14,397 nucleotides of DNA from Bacillota bacterium (GTDB lineage Bacteria; Bacillota; Clostridia; Christensenellales; CAG-138). The DNA lies in assembly GCA_023395595.1 (NCBI GenBank), contig JAEWYO010000032.1:1-14397 (forward strand). Reading direction: 5' to 3'. Positions 7,039-13,952 of the stretch are shown piece after piece. The translations under genes were made by a program, and so were the position numbers. Every line of letters starts with the position of its first letter. Positions within the stretch are counted from its first letter, which is position 1. The notes beneath the pieces are model-generated. The model ran no database searches. It saw only the letters and a list, made by a program, of their open reading frames with translations, and was not told the DNA's origin.

Positions 7039-7192
7039 AAAGATGTTACAAAACAACGAGTACAAGTAATATGTTACGCCGCAACAGGATGCGTTGCCCA
7101 TTAAATTTTGTTTAAACAGATAAATATTATGTTGATTACTGAATTATTGGTTAAACCACGGCTGAATTATTCAGAAAGCTTCAAATTAGGGC

Positions 7193-7220
7193 TTGCAATA
7201 CCAACAAGCGGTGCTATACT
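7193..7220 (+). promoter_or_regulatory. Promoter of the PAS-GGDEF gene (extended -10)
   Basis: TTGCAA (7193-7198), 16-bp spacer, TATACT (7215-7220) preceded by TGC at 7212-7214 as an extended -10. Predicted start near 7227 leaves a leader of about 59 bases with GGAG at 7276-7279. Confidence 0.65.
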
Positions 7221-7241
7221 TATAACTAGAATTGTTGGTAT
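7198..7241. repeat. Perfect 10-bp inverted repeat straddling the -10 box
   Basis: ATACCAACAA (7198-7207) and its exact reverse complement TTGTTGGTAT (7232-7241) flank 24 bases that contain the extended -10 and the predicted start. The left arm lies in the promoter spacer and would not be transcribed, so the repeat is likely to act in DNA (operator) rather than as an RNA hairpin. Confidence 0.6.
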
Positions 7242-7285
7242 CAAGTTACATGATCACACAATACAAATCCCATCCGGAGCACGAA

Positions 7286-9034
7286 ATGCATCAAACCGAT
7301 CAAGATTTTCCCTTAACAGCGGATCTGCGTGAGCATATCCTCTCTGAGTTGCCTTGCGGCCTTTGCGTTGCGCGGCAGGATGAGAGGCTGTCTGTCGTGT
7401 TTGCAAATAGCAATTACTATCGTATGTTGGGTTTTGAAGACGCGGGGCAGGCAGGCGGGAGCGGTCTGCTCGGCGCGATGGATTGCGTGGAGCCGGTTAC
7501 GCGCGCGGAGATTTTCGCGCGGATGTCGGCGCACGGGGGCACACAGGAGCAGGCTATCGCGTTGGAAGCGCGGCTTGTGCGCAACGACGGGGCGCTTTTC
7601 TGGGCGATTGTCCATGCGTCCCGCGCGGAGAGCAACGGCGGGCTCTGGATCTGTGCGTTTATGGATATCTCCGCGCAAAAGCGTGTGGAGGAGGAACTCC
7701 GCGTGCGGGAGGAGGAATACCGCATCGCAGTGCGCCAGAGCGATAAGCTTGTGCTGCGCTATGACATCGCGGAACAGACGGTATATTTTCCGCCGGAGTC
7801 GGCTGAACTCTTCGGCTGCAAGTCCATCCGCAATCTGCCGGACTTTCTGGAAGAAAAACATCTCGTGAACCCTGACAGCGTGGAAGCCCTGCGGGAGCTG
7901 CATGCTCTGATCGTCAGCGGCGCGCGCGCCACGGGCAGCGCCGTGCTGCAGCTCAACCTGCATTGCGAGGCGTGTGATTATGAATGGTACCGCCTTGCCT
8001 ATTCGCTGATCTATCAGGACGACGGCACGCCCGCCCAAGCGGTGATTTCCCTTCAAAACGTCTCCGAGCAGCACGCAAGAGAGGTTGCCTACCAGCGCTG
8101 GGAAAAGACGTATGAAGCCATGCCGCAGAGCAGCACGGCGTATCTGGAATTCGACCTCACGCAGGACAGGCTGGACGCGCAAAAAGGCACGCTGCTCCGG
8201 CCGATTCCCCTGCAGCTGCACAATTCTATGGAGGATGTTCTGCGTTACTACCTGGCGAGTTTTGTGCATCCCGAGGATCGGGAACGCATCCGCGCCTTCA
8301 CCGCGCGGGAGCATTTGCTGACCGAGTATTTTCGCGGTTCTCGGCTGGAGAAGCAGGAGTTTCGCCATCTCAAGGACGACGGGCGGTATGTTTGGGTGCG
8401 CCTGAGCGTGCAGATGCTGCCCGACCCGTATTCCTGCAACGTGCGCGCGTCCATTCTGCTGCGCGACATTGATGCACAAAAGCGGGAGGAACTGACCTTG
8501 ATGGATCAGCTGCGCACGGATACGCTCACGGGCGCGCTCAACCGCGGCGCTTTTGTGGAGGCGGCAAATACGGTGTTTGCGCAGCCGAGAAACGGCGGGC
8601 TGCATGCGCTCGTGATGGTGGATGTTGATCACTTTAAGCAGATCAACGATCGATTTGGCCACGGATACGGAGACCGTGTGCTATCCCGCGTATGCGACCT
8701 GCTCCGAAATGCGCTGCGCGCGGACGATCTGGTTGGACGAATCGGCGGGGACGAATTTGTGCTGCTGCTCAAAAATGTGGTTAATCGCGAGGCGTTGCAG
8801 ATTAAGATGGAAAACCTTTGTCAGCAGCTCAACCAGCGCATCGGCGAAAACATCGTCGTTTCGTGCAGCTTTGGTGCCGCCACCTGCCCGCGGGATGGGA
8901 CCGATTTTGCGGAGCTTTATTGGAAGGCGGACACCGCGCTCTATGTTGCCAAGGAGGAAGGGCGCAACTGCACGCGCATCTACGAGCAAAAGATGGGGCG
9001 ACCGCCGGTTGCGTTTGAAGCGGCGGAGCAGTAA
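7286..9034 (+). CDS. Diguanylate cyclase with three PAS domains
   Basis: A 582-residue soluble protein that should make cyclic di-GMP from two GTP. PAS-like domains cover roughly 20-132, 142-262 and 270-398. The third has the PAS motif FVHPEDRERI (327-336), and the DISAQKR / DIDAQKR stretches (127-133, 394-400) end PAS units. A short linker leads to the GGDEF domain (about 405-567) with DTLTGALNR (412-420), VDVDHFKQINDRFGHGYGD (445-463) and the active site GGDEF (487-491). RADD (478-481), five residues before GGDEF, is a complete RxxD inhibitory site, so product feedback is expected. No membrane segment, EAL or HD-GYP domain is present. The ATG at 7286 is chosen for GGAG at 7276-7279; earlier in-frame TTG (7232) and ATG (7250) lack a ribosome site. 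The ligand sensed by the PAS domains is unknown. A terminator follows. Confidence 0.92.
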   Translation: MHQTDQDFPLTADLREHILSELPCGLCVARQDERLSVVFANSNYYRMLGFEDAGQAGGSGLLGAMDCVEPVTRAEIFARMSAHGGTQEQAIALEARLVRNDGALFWAIVHASRAESNGGLWICAFMDISAQKRVEEELRVREEEYRIAVRQSDKLVLRYDIAEQTVYFPPESAELFGCKSIRNLPDFLEEKHLVNPDSVEALRELHALIVSGARATGSAVLQLNLHCEACDYEWYRLAYSLIYQDDGTPAQAVISLQNVSEQHAREVAYQRWEKTYEAMPQSSTAYLEFDLTQDRLDAQKGTLLRPIPLQLHNSMEDVLRYYLASFVHPEDRERIRAFTAREHLLTEYFRGSRLEKQEFRHLKDDGRYVWVRLSVQMLPDPYSCNVRASILLRDIDAQKREELTLMDQLRTDTLTGALNRGAFVEAANTVFAQPRNGGLHALVMVDVDHFKQINDRFGHGYGDRVLSRVCDLLRNALRADDLVGRIGGDEFVLLLKNVVNREALQIKMENLCQQLNQRIGENIVVSCSFGAATCPRDGTDFAELYWKADTALYVAKEEGRNCTRIYEQKMGRPPVAFEAAEQ

Positions 9035-9071
9035 TGGCGGCAAAGCCGATGCAAAAAGAAGGACACAAGCA

Positions 9072-9097
9072 AAAACGCCCGTTCATTCGGGCGTTTT
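9072..9097. terminator. Bidirectional terminator between cyclase and DUF308 genes
   Basis: AAAACGCCCG (9072-9081) pairs perfectly with CGGGCGTTTT (9088-9097) around TTCATT. T-runs appear on both strands (four T on +, five on -). It serves the convergent cyclase (38 bases upstream) and the DUF308 gene. Confidence 0.85.
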
Positions 9098-9159
9098 GTG
9101 TTGCTAAAGATGATTTTAGGTTTCGCGTGTGCGGCGCACAAGCTTAGTAGGGCGCGGGA

Positions 9160-9714
9160 TTATTTTACGATGATCGTCCGGTCGGGGATGCTGCTTTTCA
9201 TCTGAATCAGACCCCAGAGCGTGAAGCCGCCGTCGATGAGCAGCAGAACGCCGGCAACGATGGTTGCAACTTTGACCGCGGTGAAGGGGTTAAAGAGCAG
9301 CAGAATGCCAAAACCGAGCGTCACTAGAGACGTGATGAGCAGAACCAGCCAGTACTGTCCGCCGACATGGCGGAGGTTGAGGGCGATTTGCAGGCGTAGC
9401 ACACTGTCGATGATCACCGCGACACCGATGACGGCGGCAAGCAGCGTGACGATCAGGTTCACCTTCAAGATTAGGAACAAACCCACCAGCAAACAGCCGA
9501 TGCCGAGCGCAACGCCGATTTGAATCGTACCGGACAGATGCTCCTTGCGCACAAAGAAATCGATGATGCGATACGCGCCGTAGAGCAGCGCGGCCGCGCC
9601 GATGGCATAGATGATGATCTGTCGTGCGGCATCCGGCCAGATGATGAGCACAAGGCCTACCACAAGATAGACGATGGACGTGATGAGCATGGCTTTTTGG
9701 AATGGTTTTGTCAT
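9160..9714 (-). CDS. DUF308 / HdeD-like six-helix membrane protein
   Basis: A 184-residue, very hydrophobic protein with about six membrane helices (roughly 9-26, 32-55, 66-84, 87-112, 121-142, 145-172) as three helical pairs, which is the DUF308 (HdeD) arrangement. Family-like repeats end each pair with an Asp: YRIIDF (48-53), IIDSVLRLQIA (101-111), LIDGGFTLWG (159-168). HdeD is linked to acid resistance in Escherichia coli, but the role in Gram-positive bacteria is unknown. The start at 9714 is set by GGAGGG seven bases upstream. An earlier ATG at 9729 overlaps this ribosome site and one at 9789 precedes the promoter. It has its own promoter and a shared terminator. Confidence 0.82.
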   Translation of the reverse strand: MTKPFQKAMLITSIVYLVVGLVLIIWPDAARQIIIYAIGAAALLYGAYRIIDFFVRKEHLSGTIQIGVALGIGCLLVGLFLILKVNLIVTLLAAVIGVAVIIDSVLRLQIALNLRHVGGQYWLVLLITSLVTLGFGILLLFNPFTAVKVATIVAGVLLLIDGGFTLWGLIQMKSSIPDRTIIVK

Positions 9715-9738
9715 AGTTTCGCCCTCCATACTAACTTC

Positions 9739-9767
9739 ATAATAACAGCGTTTTTTGGTGTTTGCAA
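9739..9767 (-). promoter_or_regulatory. Promoter of the DUF308 gene
   Basis: On the minus strand TTGCAA (9767-9762), 17-bp spacer, TATTAT (9744-9739) preceded by TGT (extended -10). Predicted start near 9732 gives a very short leader of about 18 bases with GGAGGG near its 5' end. Confidence 0.65.
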
Positions 9768-9842
9768 GCAAGAATGGGTGCAAATACACCGCGAAAACAG
9801 CCGGTTTTTTTATTCAAGGGATGATGCCTTCAAACGCGGCAA

Positions 9843-10787
9843 TCAGATGATCTGGTGCGCGCTCAGGAACGCGTTTAGGTGCGCGCGGTAGCCCTCTTTG
9901 TCCGTGCGAAAGCAGTCCGCGTGCCGTGCGCCGGGCACAAGCCAGCGTTCTTTTTCGCCGACCTTTGCGTCATAACACGTCTGCATCATCGTGGAGGGAA
10001 TCAACTCGTCCGCATCTCCGTGAATGAACAGCATCGGTACATGCGCGCAGTCCTTGAGCGCCCGCACCGGGCGGACGCTGCTGAGGAAGACGCCACCGCG
10101 CAAGCGGCAAAACAGGCTCGCCAGCGGCAGAACGGGAATTGGCGGCACATGGAACCGGTGGATCATCACGGCGGCAATCTCCCGCGGGAGACTGCTAAAG
10201 CCGCAGTCTTCTACCGCGAATGCAAGCCGTTTGTCGTCTTTTGCGTGGAGCATGACCGTCGCCGCGCCCATCGATTCGCCGAGTGTGCCAAGCAGCGCAT
10301 CTTCGCCGTAGCGTTCCCGCGCCCAGACGCAGACCGTTGCTAGGTCTTTGGATTCGCATGCGCCCATCGTGGTTGGCGCGTGTCCGGAAAGCCCGTGGTT
10401 GCGATGATCGTAGAGCACGCAGTCAAACCCCATGTCGTGGAAGAGTGAGGCATATTTTACCTGACCCAGCAGGCAATAGGAAAACCCGTGCACGAGTACC
10501 GCGACGCGACGCTTTCCGTCGGCAAAGGACACGCCGCTTTCGCGCGGCCAGATGGCGCAGTGCAGCGGATAACCAAAGCCGGATGGCAGCGTGAACTCCT
10601 CAAGATGCACGGTAGCATCAAACCATTTTCGCGTGAAGTGCCCACGCTTGATCTCTTCGTCCACTACAGTGTCGTAGGCATAGACGCGCGGATGCAGAAT
10701 CATGCCGGAGACCTTCCACGCGACGAATATGGTGAACACGACGACCGCTGCCGCGAGGCCAAGCAGTACGTAGAGCGCGATCAACAT
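9843..10787 (-). CDS. Membrane-anchored alpha/beta hydrolase
   Basis: A 314-residue protein with one N-terminal hydrophobic segment (about 2-31, ending AWKVSGMILHP), probably an uncleaved anchor, followed by an alpha/beta hydrolase domain. VLVHGFSY (97-104) supplies the oxyanion region. GESMG (170-174) is the nucleophile elbow with Ser172. HGDADELIP (256-264) gives Asp260 and GARHAD (286-291) gives His289, completing the triad. LYDHRNHGLSG (125-135) is typical of BAAT/Bem46-type and lysophospholipase-like hydrolases. The substrate is unknown; an ester or peptide is likely. AGGAAG at 10801-10796 supports the ATG at 10787. No clear terminator follows, so some read-through into the DUF308 gene is possible. 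Confidence 0.88.
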   Translation of the reverse strand: MLIALYVLLGLAAAVVVFTIFVAWKVSGMILHPRVYAYDTVVDEEIKRGHFTRKWFDATVHLEEFTLPSGFGYPLHCAIWPRESGVSFADGKRRVAVLVHGFSYCLLGQVKYASLFHDMGFDCVLYDHRNHGLSGHAPTTMGACESKDLATVCVWARERYGEDALLGTLGESMGAATVMLHAKDDKRLAFAVEDCGFSSLPREIAAVMIHRFHVPPIPVLPLASLFCRLRGGVFLSSVRPVRALKDCAHVPMLFIHGDADELIPSTMMQTCYDAKVGEKERWLVPGARHADCFRTDKEGYRAHLNAFLSAHQII

Positions 10788-10824
10788 GGCAAGCACTTCC
10801 TTTATTATATATAATCTCACAAAT

Positions 10825-10862
10825 AATACAGCAAGGATTGTATTTGATATTTGTATTATACA
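10825..10862 (-). promoter_or_regulatory. Probable promoter/operator region of the hydrolase gene
   Basis: On the minus strand a perfect TATAAT (10860-10855) lies inside the palindrome TGTAT-T-ATACA (10852-10862). A second pair, AATACA (10825-10830) and TGTATT (10839-10844), lies just downstream in the direction of transcription. No good -35 is visible. An alternative TTGCTG-17-TATATA (10834-10806) would start transcription within the ribosome site and is less likely. Confidence 0.35.
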
Positions 10863-10918
10863 TCGCCGTGTCGGTTTTGTGGGTGAAGTTTGCGTGAAAA
10901 TCGTGCGCATTGTTCATC

Positions 10919-10945
10919 AAAAAAAGCCCGCGTTTCGGCGGGCTT
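10919..10945 (-). terminator. Terminator after the thioredoxin-fold gene
   Basis: AAGCCCGC (10924-10931) pairs with GCGGGCTT (10938-10945) around a 6-base loop. On the minus strand the stem runs into seven T (10925-10919). It lies 26 bases after the stop of the small CPHC protein gene and closes the rsmA transcript. Confidence 0.85.
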
Positions 10946-10971
10946 GATGGGTAGATGCGTGCTTGATTCGA

Positions 10972-11235
10972 TCAGGATTTCAGCGCGCGGTCGAGCACGG
11001 CTTTGATGTCTGCTTTTTCCGCATGACCTTCGTGAATCTTCTCGTTTCCCATGTAGAAGCAGGGGACATACCAATAGTCGTATTTGGCGGCGAGTGCTTT
11101 CTCCGCGCTCTCGTCAATGCGCTCAATCTCGATGTTCTTGTAGCGGCTGTCTTCTGCACAAAGCTCGTCGATGCAGCGCGCGGCAAGGCGGCAGTGCGGG
11201 CAGCTCGGCAGATAGAAGTACGTCAATTTTGACAC
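10972..11235 (-). CDS. Small thioredoxin/glutaredoxin-fold protein with CPHC motif
   Basis: An 87-residue single-domain protein. LTYFYLPSCPHCRLA (4-18) has the redox pair Cys12-Pro-His-Cys15 on the first strand-helix turn. YWYVPCFYMG (54-63) gives the cis-proline loop with Pro58, followed by Cys59. This is a compact glutaredoxin-like or thioredoxin-like protein, probably a cytoplasmic thiol-disulfide reductant; the partner is unknown. CPHC is the pair seen in DsbA-type oxidants, but there is no signal peptide. The start is GTG at 11235, because GGAGG (11248-11244) lies eight bases upstream. The ATG at 11250 overlaps that ribosome site and has none of its own. It follows rsmA by 39 bases with no terminator and is probably co-transcribed with it. 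Confidence 0.85.
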   Translation of the reverse strand: MSKLTYFYLPSCPHCRLAARCIDELCAEDSRYKNIEIERIDESAEKALAAKYDYWYVPCFYMGNEKIHEGHAEKADIKAVLDRALKS

Positions 11236-11274
11236 AATCAGTTCCTCCATTCGGTTTGATTTTTGAGTAAAACG

Positions 11275-12063
11275 TCAGGCAAGCGCCTCAAAAACGCGGA
11301 GCAATTGCTCCGGCGGGAGCGCCTCCGCCCGTGCGTCTGCCGGGCAGCCCAAGCGGGATAGGGCGGCAAGAACGCGCGCGTCTTTGTTGAGGTTGTTATA
11401 CAGCGTCTTTCTGCGCATTGAAAACGCTTGCTTCAAAAATGAGAGGAACGCAGTTCCATTGGAAACCATCCGTTCGTTTCGCGCAAGGCTGACGACGACA
11501 CTGTCCACCTCCGGTGGTGGGGTAAAGCTACCGCGCGGCGCGTTGACGACCACCTTTGCCGTATAGCAGCAACCGGTGAAAACCGCAACGGGGCCATAGA
11601 CGCGATCCTTCGCCCCGGCAAAAAAGCGGTCGGCGGCTTCCTTTTGCACCATCAGCGTCATACTGCTTGGCAACAAGGACAACAGCCGCAGCACGATGGG
11701 CGTAGTCGCGTAATACGGCAGATTGCCCACTGCGTGCCAGGGCAGCTCACCCATCAGCGCGGGGATGTCCGCATCCAGCACGTCCGCATGCACGAGTCGG
11801 AGGGATTCACCAAAGCGCTGGGCGAGAAGTTCGCAGAGCCTGCCGTCTTTTTCCACAGCGGCGACGAATCCGGCTCTGGAAACAAGTCCTTCGGTCAGCG
11901 CGCCCGTGCCGGGGCCAATCTCCAGCACGCGCTTGCCGTCGATCTGCGCCTGCTCCAAAATCGCATCAATGATGCTACTATTGCTCAGAAAGTTTTGTCC
12001 GAGTGCCTTGTTCGGCACGAAGCCTTCGGGCACTGGATTCATTTTTGTTTGGTTTGTCGACAT
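11275..12063 (-). CDS. rsmA: 16S rRNA (adenine1518-N6/adenine1519-N6)-dimethyltransferase RsmA (KsgA)
   Basis: A 262-residue SAM-dependent enzyme that dimethylates two adjacent adenines in helix 45 of 16S rRNA late in small-subunit assembly. The sequence shows ALGQNFL (20-26), the SAM loop VLEIGPGTGALT (46-57), acidic EKD (71-73), VHADVLDAD (91-99), the catalytic NLPYY (114-118) and the family motif FTPPPEVDSV (180-189). QAFSMRRKTLYNNL (212-225) belongs to the C-terminal RNA-binding part. Length is normal for the family. Loss of KsgA gives kasugamycin resistance in other bacteria. The ATG at 12063 has no Shine-Dalgarno; a -10-like TATCAT ends seven bases upstream, so the message may be leaderless. 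Met8 at 12042 is an alternative, also without a ribosome site. It is followed by the small CPHC protein. Confidence 0.95.
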   Translation of the reverse strand: MSTNQTKMNPVPEGFVPNKALGQNFLSNSSIIDAILEQAQIDGKRVLEIGPGTGALTEGLVSRAGFVAAVEKDGRLCELLAQRFGESLRLVHADVLDADIPALMGELPWHAVGNLPYYATTPIVLRLLSLLPSSMTLMVQKEAADRFFAGAKDRVYGPVAVFTGCCYTAKVVVNAPRGSFTPPPEVDSVVVSLARNERMVSNGTAFLSFLKQAFSMRRKTLYNNLNKDARVLAALSRLGCPADARAEALPPEQLLRVFEALA

Positions 12064-12070
12064 ATTATGT

Positions 12071-12076
12071 ATGATA
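12071..12076 (-). promoter_or_regulatory. Candidate -10 box of rsmA
   Basis: On the minus strand TATCAT (12076-12071), five of six consensus bases, ends seven bases before the ATG at 12063. The region 17 bp upstream (TTTCTT) is a weak -35. Another AT-rich hexamer, CATAAT, abuts the ATG itself. Confidence 0.3.
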
Positions 12077-12196
12077 GCCTGCTTTTCGTGAAAAAGAAAG
12101 TAAGAAAGTTACAGAAATTGCGCAAGAATGCTTATATCGAGGCGTTTTTTCGTGATGGAGTGCCTTTTGTAAGGCTCTATTTTCTTCATACGCGTG

Positions 12197-12226
12197 TTGA
12201 ACATCGCCCTTGCGTTGTGCCATAAT
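12197..12226 (+). promoter_or_regulatory. Promoter of glpK
   Basis: TTGAAC (12197-12202), 18-bp spacer, CATAAT (12221-12226) preceded by TGC as an extended -10. Predicted start near 12233 leaves a leader of about 80 bases. I found no convincing catabolite-response (cre) site around it. Confidence 0.5.
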
Positions 12227-12314
12227 AGAACAAACACAAAACCGACCATTCTGTTTTTCATGCGTTTCTATTCAAATCATCGCAGCCAATGCCGCATCGA
12301 AAGGAATCACTGAT

Positions 12315-13814
12315 ATGCCAAAATATCTTCTTGCACTCGATCAGGGCACGACCAGTTCGCGCGCGATTTTGTTTGACCTCGCGGGGAAAATCGTCAGCAG
12401 CGCGCAGTATGAATTCCGCCAGATTTATCCGGGCGCGGGTTATGTCGAGCATGATCCGTTTGATATTCTGGAAACACAGAAGCAAGCCGCGGCGGATGTG
12501 CTCAAACGCGCGGAGATACAGCCCGGCGACATCGCAGCCATCGGCGTGACCAACCAGCGCGAGACGACGATTGTTTGGGACAAGGCGACGGGGCATCCCG
12601 TTCACAATGCGATCGTTTGGCAGTGCCGCAGAACCGCGCCGCTTTGCGAAACTTTGATTGCCGAAGGCTGGAGCGAACATGTGCAGAAGACGACCGGTCT
12701 GCTCATCGACGCATATTTTTCCGGCACAAAGATTCGCTATATCCTTGATCACATCGAAAACGGGCAGCAGCGCGCGGAAAACGGAGAGCTGCTCTTCGGC
12801 ACGGTGGATACATGGCTCATCTGGAACCTGACCGGTGAGCACGTGACGGATTACTCCAACGCCTCGCGCACGATGCTCTTTGACATCCATACGCTGGATT
12901 ATGACGATAAGCTGCTTGAACGGCTGAACATCCCGCGCTGCATGCTGCCAAAGGCGCTGCCGTCGAGCCATGTCTACGGCACGGTGCAGCCGCACATTCT
13001 GGGGCTGGAAGCACTCGGCGGCGTTCCACTTGCGGGCGCGGCGGGGGACCAGCAGGCGGCGCTGTTCGGGCAGGCGTGCTTTGAAACCGGCATGGCGAAG
13101 TGCACCTACGGTACCGGCGGGTTTTTGATGATGAACACGGGAACGACACCCATCGAGAGCAAGAACCGCCTGCTCACCACCATTGCGTGGGGTATTGGCG
13201 ATCGGGTGGAGTACGCGCTGGAAGGCAGCATCTTCAACGCCGGCAGCGCGATCAAGTGGCTCCGTGACGATCTTGGGCTGATCACCAGCGCGCGGGAGGT
13301 GGATGTTTTGGCGGAGTCGGTGCCGGACGCAGGCGGAGCCTATTTCGTCTCCGCATTTACGGGGCTTGGCGCACCGCACTGGGACATGTATGCGCGCGGG
13401 GCGATGCTGGGGTTAACCCGCGGAACGACAAAGGCGCATTTCGCGCGCGCGGTGCTCGAAGGCATCGCGTTCCAGATTCGCGATCTCGTGGAGACGATGG
13501 AGAAAGACGCGGGTGTGACCCTCTGCGAACTCAAGGTGGACGGCGGGGCTTCCGTTTCCAATATTATGATGCAGATTCAGTCCAACCTGCTAGGCGCGCG
13601 TGTCAACCGCCCGAAGTGCGTGGAATCCACGGCGTTGGGTGCGGCTTGTCTTGCCGGGCTTGCCGTCGGCGTGTTCCAGAGCACCCGGGATATAACGGAT
13701 CAGTGGGAAAGCGAGCGCGTTTTTTCGCCGCAGATCGACGACGAGACACGGGAAAAACTCCTCTCAGGCTGGCGGCGTGCGCTCAGCCGCGCGAAGGACT
13801 GGGAAGAGAAGTAG
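12315..13814 (+). CDS. glpK: Glycerol kinase
   Basis: A 499-residue FGGY-family kinase that phosphorylates glycerol to glycerol-3-phosphate with ATP in the cytoplasm (E. coli GlpK is 502). It has LDQGTTSSRA (8-17) for ATP phosphates. Glycerol-binding Arg82 and Glu83 lie in NQRET, with Tyr134, Asp245 and Gln246 (GDQQAALFGQ). YGTGGF and the FGGY-C region DGGASVSN, then STALGAACLAGLA, are intact. TVQPHILG (223-230) aligns with the TxDYHFFG loop of Gram-positive enzymes, and His227 matches the histidine phosphorylated by the PTS protein HPr in enterococci, so PTS control is plausible. AAGGA (12301-12305) supports the ATG at 12315. No glpF or glpD is next to it; it is divergent from rsmA and read as a single gene. 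Confidence 0.97.
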   Translation: MPKYLLALDQGTTSSRAILFDLAGKIVSSAQYEFRQIYPGAGYVEHDPFDILETQKQAAADVLKRAEIQPGDIAAIGVTNQRETTIVWDKATGHPVHNAIVWQCRRTAPLCETLIAEGWSEHVQKTTGLLIDAYFSGTKIRYILDHIENGQQRAENGELLFGTVDTWLIWNLTGEHVTDYSNASRTMLFDIHTLDYDDKLLERLNIPRCMLPKALPSSHVYGTVQPHILGLEALGGVPLAGAAGDQQAALFGQACFETGMAKCTYGTGGFLMMNTGTTPIESKNRLLTTIAWGIGDRVEYALEGSIFNAGSAIKWLRDDLGLITSAREVDVLAESVPDAGGAYFVSAFTGLGAPHWDMYARGAMLGLTRGTTKAHFARAVLEGIAFQIRDLVETMEKDAGVTLCELKVDGGASVSNIMMQIQSNLLGARVNRPKCVESTALGAACLAGLAVGVFQSTRDITDQWESERVFSPQIDDETREKLLSGWRRALSRAKDWEEK

Positions 13815-13861
13815 CGCACGGTTTTGCCGGAGAAAAGGCGCGATTTTAGGCGGGATAGGAA

Positions 13862-13900
13862 TCCGGCGGAGCTGTATATTGGGGGTCAAAACCCGCCGGA
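13862..13900. repeat. GC-rich inverted repeat downstream of glpK
   Basis: TCCGGCGG (13862-13869) and CCGCCGGA (13893-13900) are perfect 8-bp arms around 23 bases. No T-run follows, so this is not a classical terminator. It may end the glpK message by another route or bind a regulator of the promoter that starts 18 bp further on. Confidence 0.4.
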
Positions 13901-13917
13901 ATACACGATTTGGGATG

Positions 13918-13946
13918 TTGACTTTTTTTCGCAAAGCCGATAGAAT
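13918..13946 (+). promoter_or_regulatory. Promoter of the tRNA-Gly/tuf unit
   Basis: TTGACT (13918-13923), 17-bp spacer, TAGAAT (13941-13946), each five of six consensus bases. It is the best promoter match in the window, as fits stable RNA and tuf. Predicted start is near 13953. Confidence 0.7.
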
Positions 13947-13952
13947 AGTGGA

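Larger units (their letters stand above)
6902..7285. other. Divergent control region, AT-rich and repeat-rich, no gene
   Basis: This 384-bp stretch is visibly more AT-rich than its neighbours and has no credible coding sequence. It holds the oxidoreductase promoter (6978-6950) and the cyclase promoter (7193-7220). Repeats are: the TTGTAC palindrome at 7022-7038; ATGTTAC at 7043-7049 and 7071-7077; TGGTT-A-AACCA at 7148-7158; CTGAATTATT at 7139-7148 and 7162-7171, the second copy forming CTGAA-TTA-TTCAG; and a perfect 10-bp inverted repeat at 7198-7241. The number of short symmetric elements suggests several regulator sites. Confidence 0.6.

Noticed and set aside
7198..7241. Invertible promoter (phase variation) formed by the 10-bp inverted repeat
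   Set aside because: The 24-bp spacer is too short for known site-specific inversion and no recombinase gene is nearby; an operator is simpler.
7313..8662. 449-codon open frame antisense to the GGDEF gene
   Set aside because: Shadow of a GC-rich gene. The sense frame has clear PAS and GGDEF motifs, while the antisense product is rich in Arg/His/Cys with no domain.
9034..9147. 37-codon ORF overlapping the stop of the cyclase gene
   Set aside because: It reads straight through the strong terminator hairpin and has no ribosome site.
9788..9811. ACCG/CGGT stem followed by a T7 run on the + strand
   Set aside because: The stem is only four bp, no + strand gene ends there, and the T-run lies on the wrong strand for the hydrolase gene.
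12094..12109. Two tandem copies of AAGAAAGT in the rsmA-glpK intergenic region
   Set aside because: Low-complexity purine-rich DNA; two copies of eight bases are not convincing.
12140..12230. Catabolite-response (cre) site before glpK
   Set aside because: No stretch matches the cre consensus well enough on either strand.
12258..13379. 373-codon open frame antisense to glpK
   Set aside because: Shadow frame without ribosome site or recognisable motifs; glpK is unambiguous.
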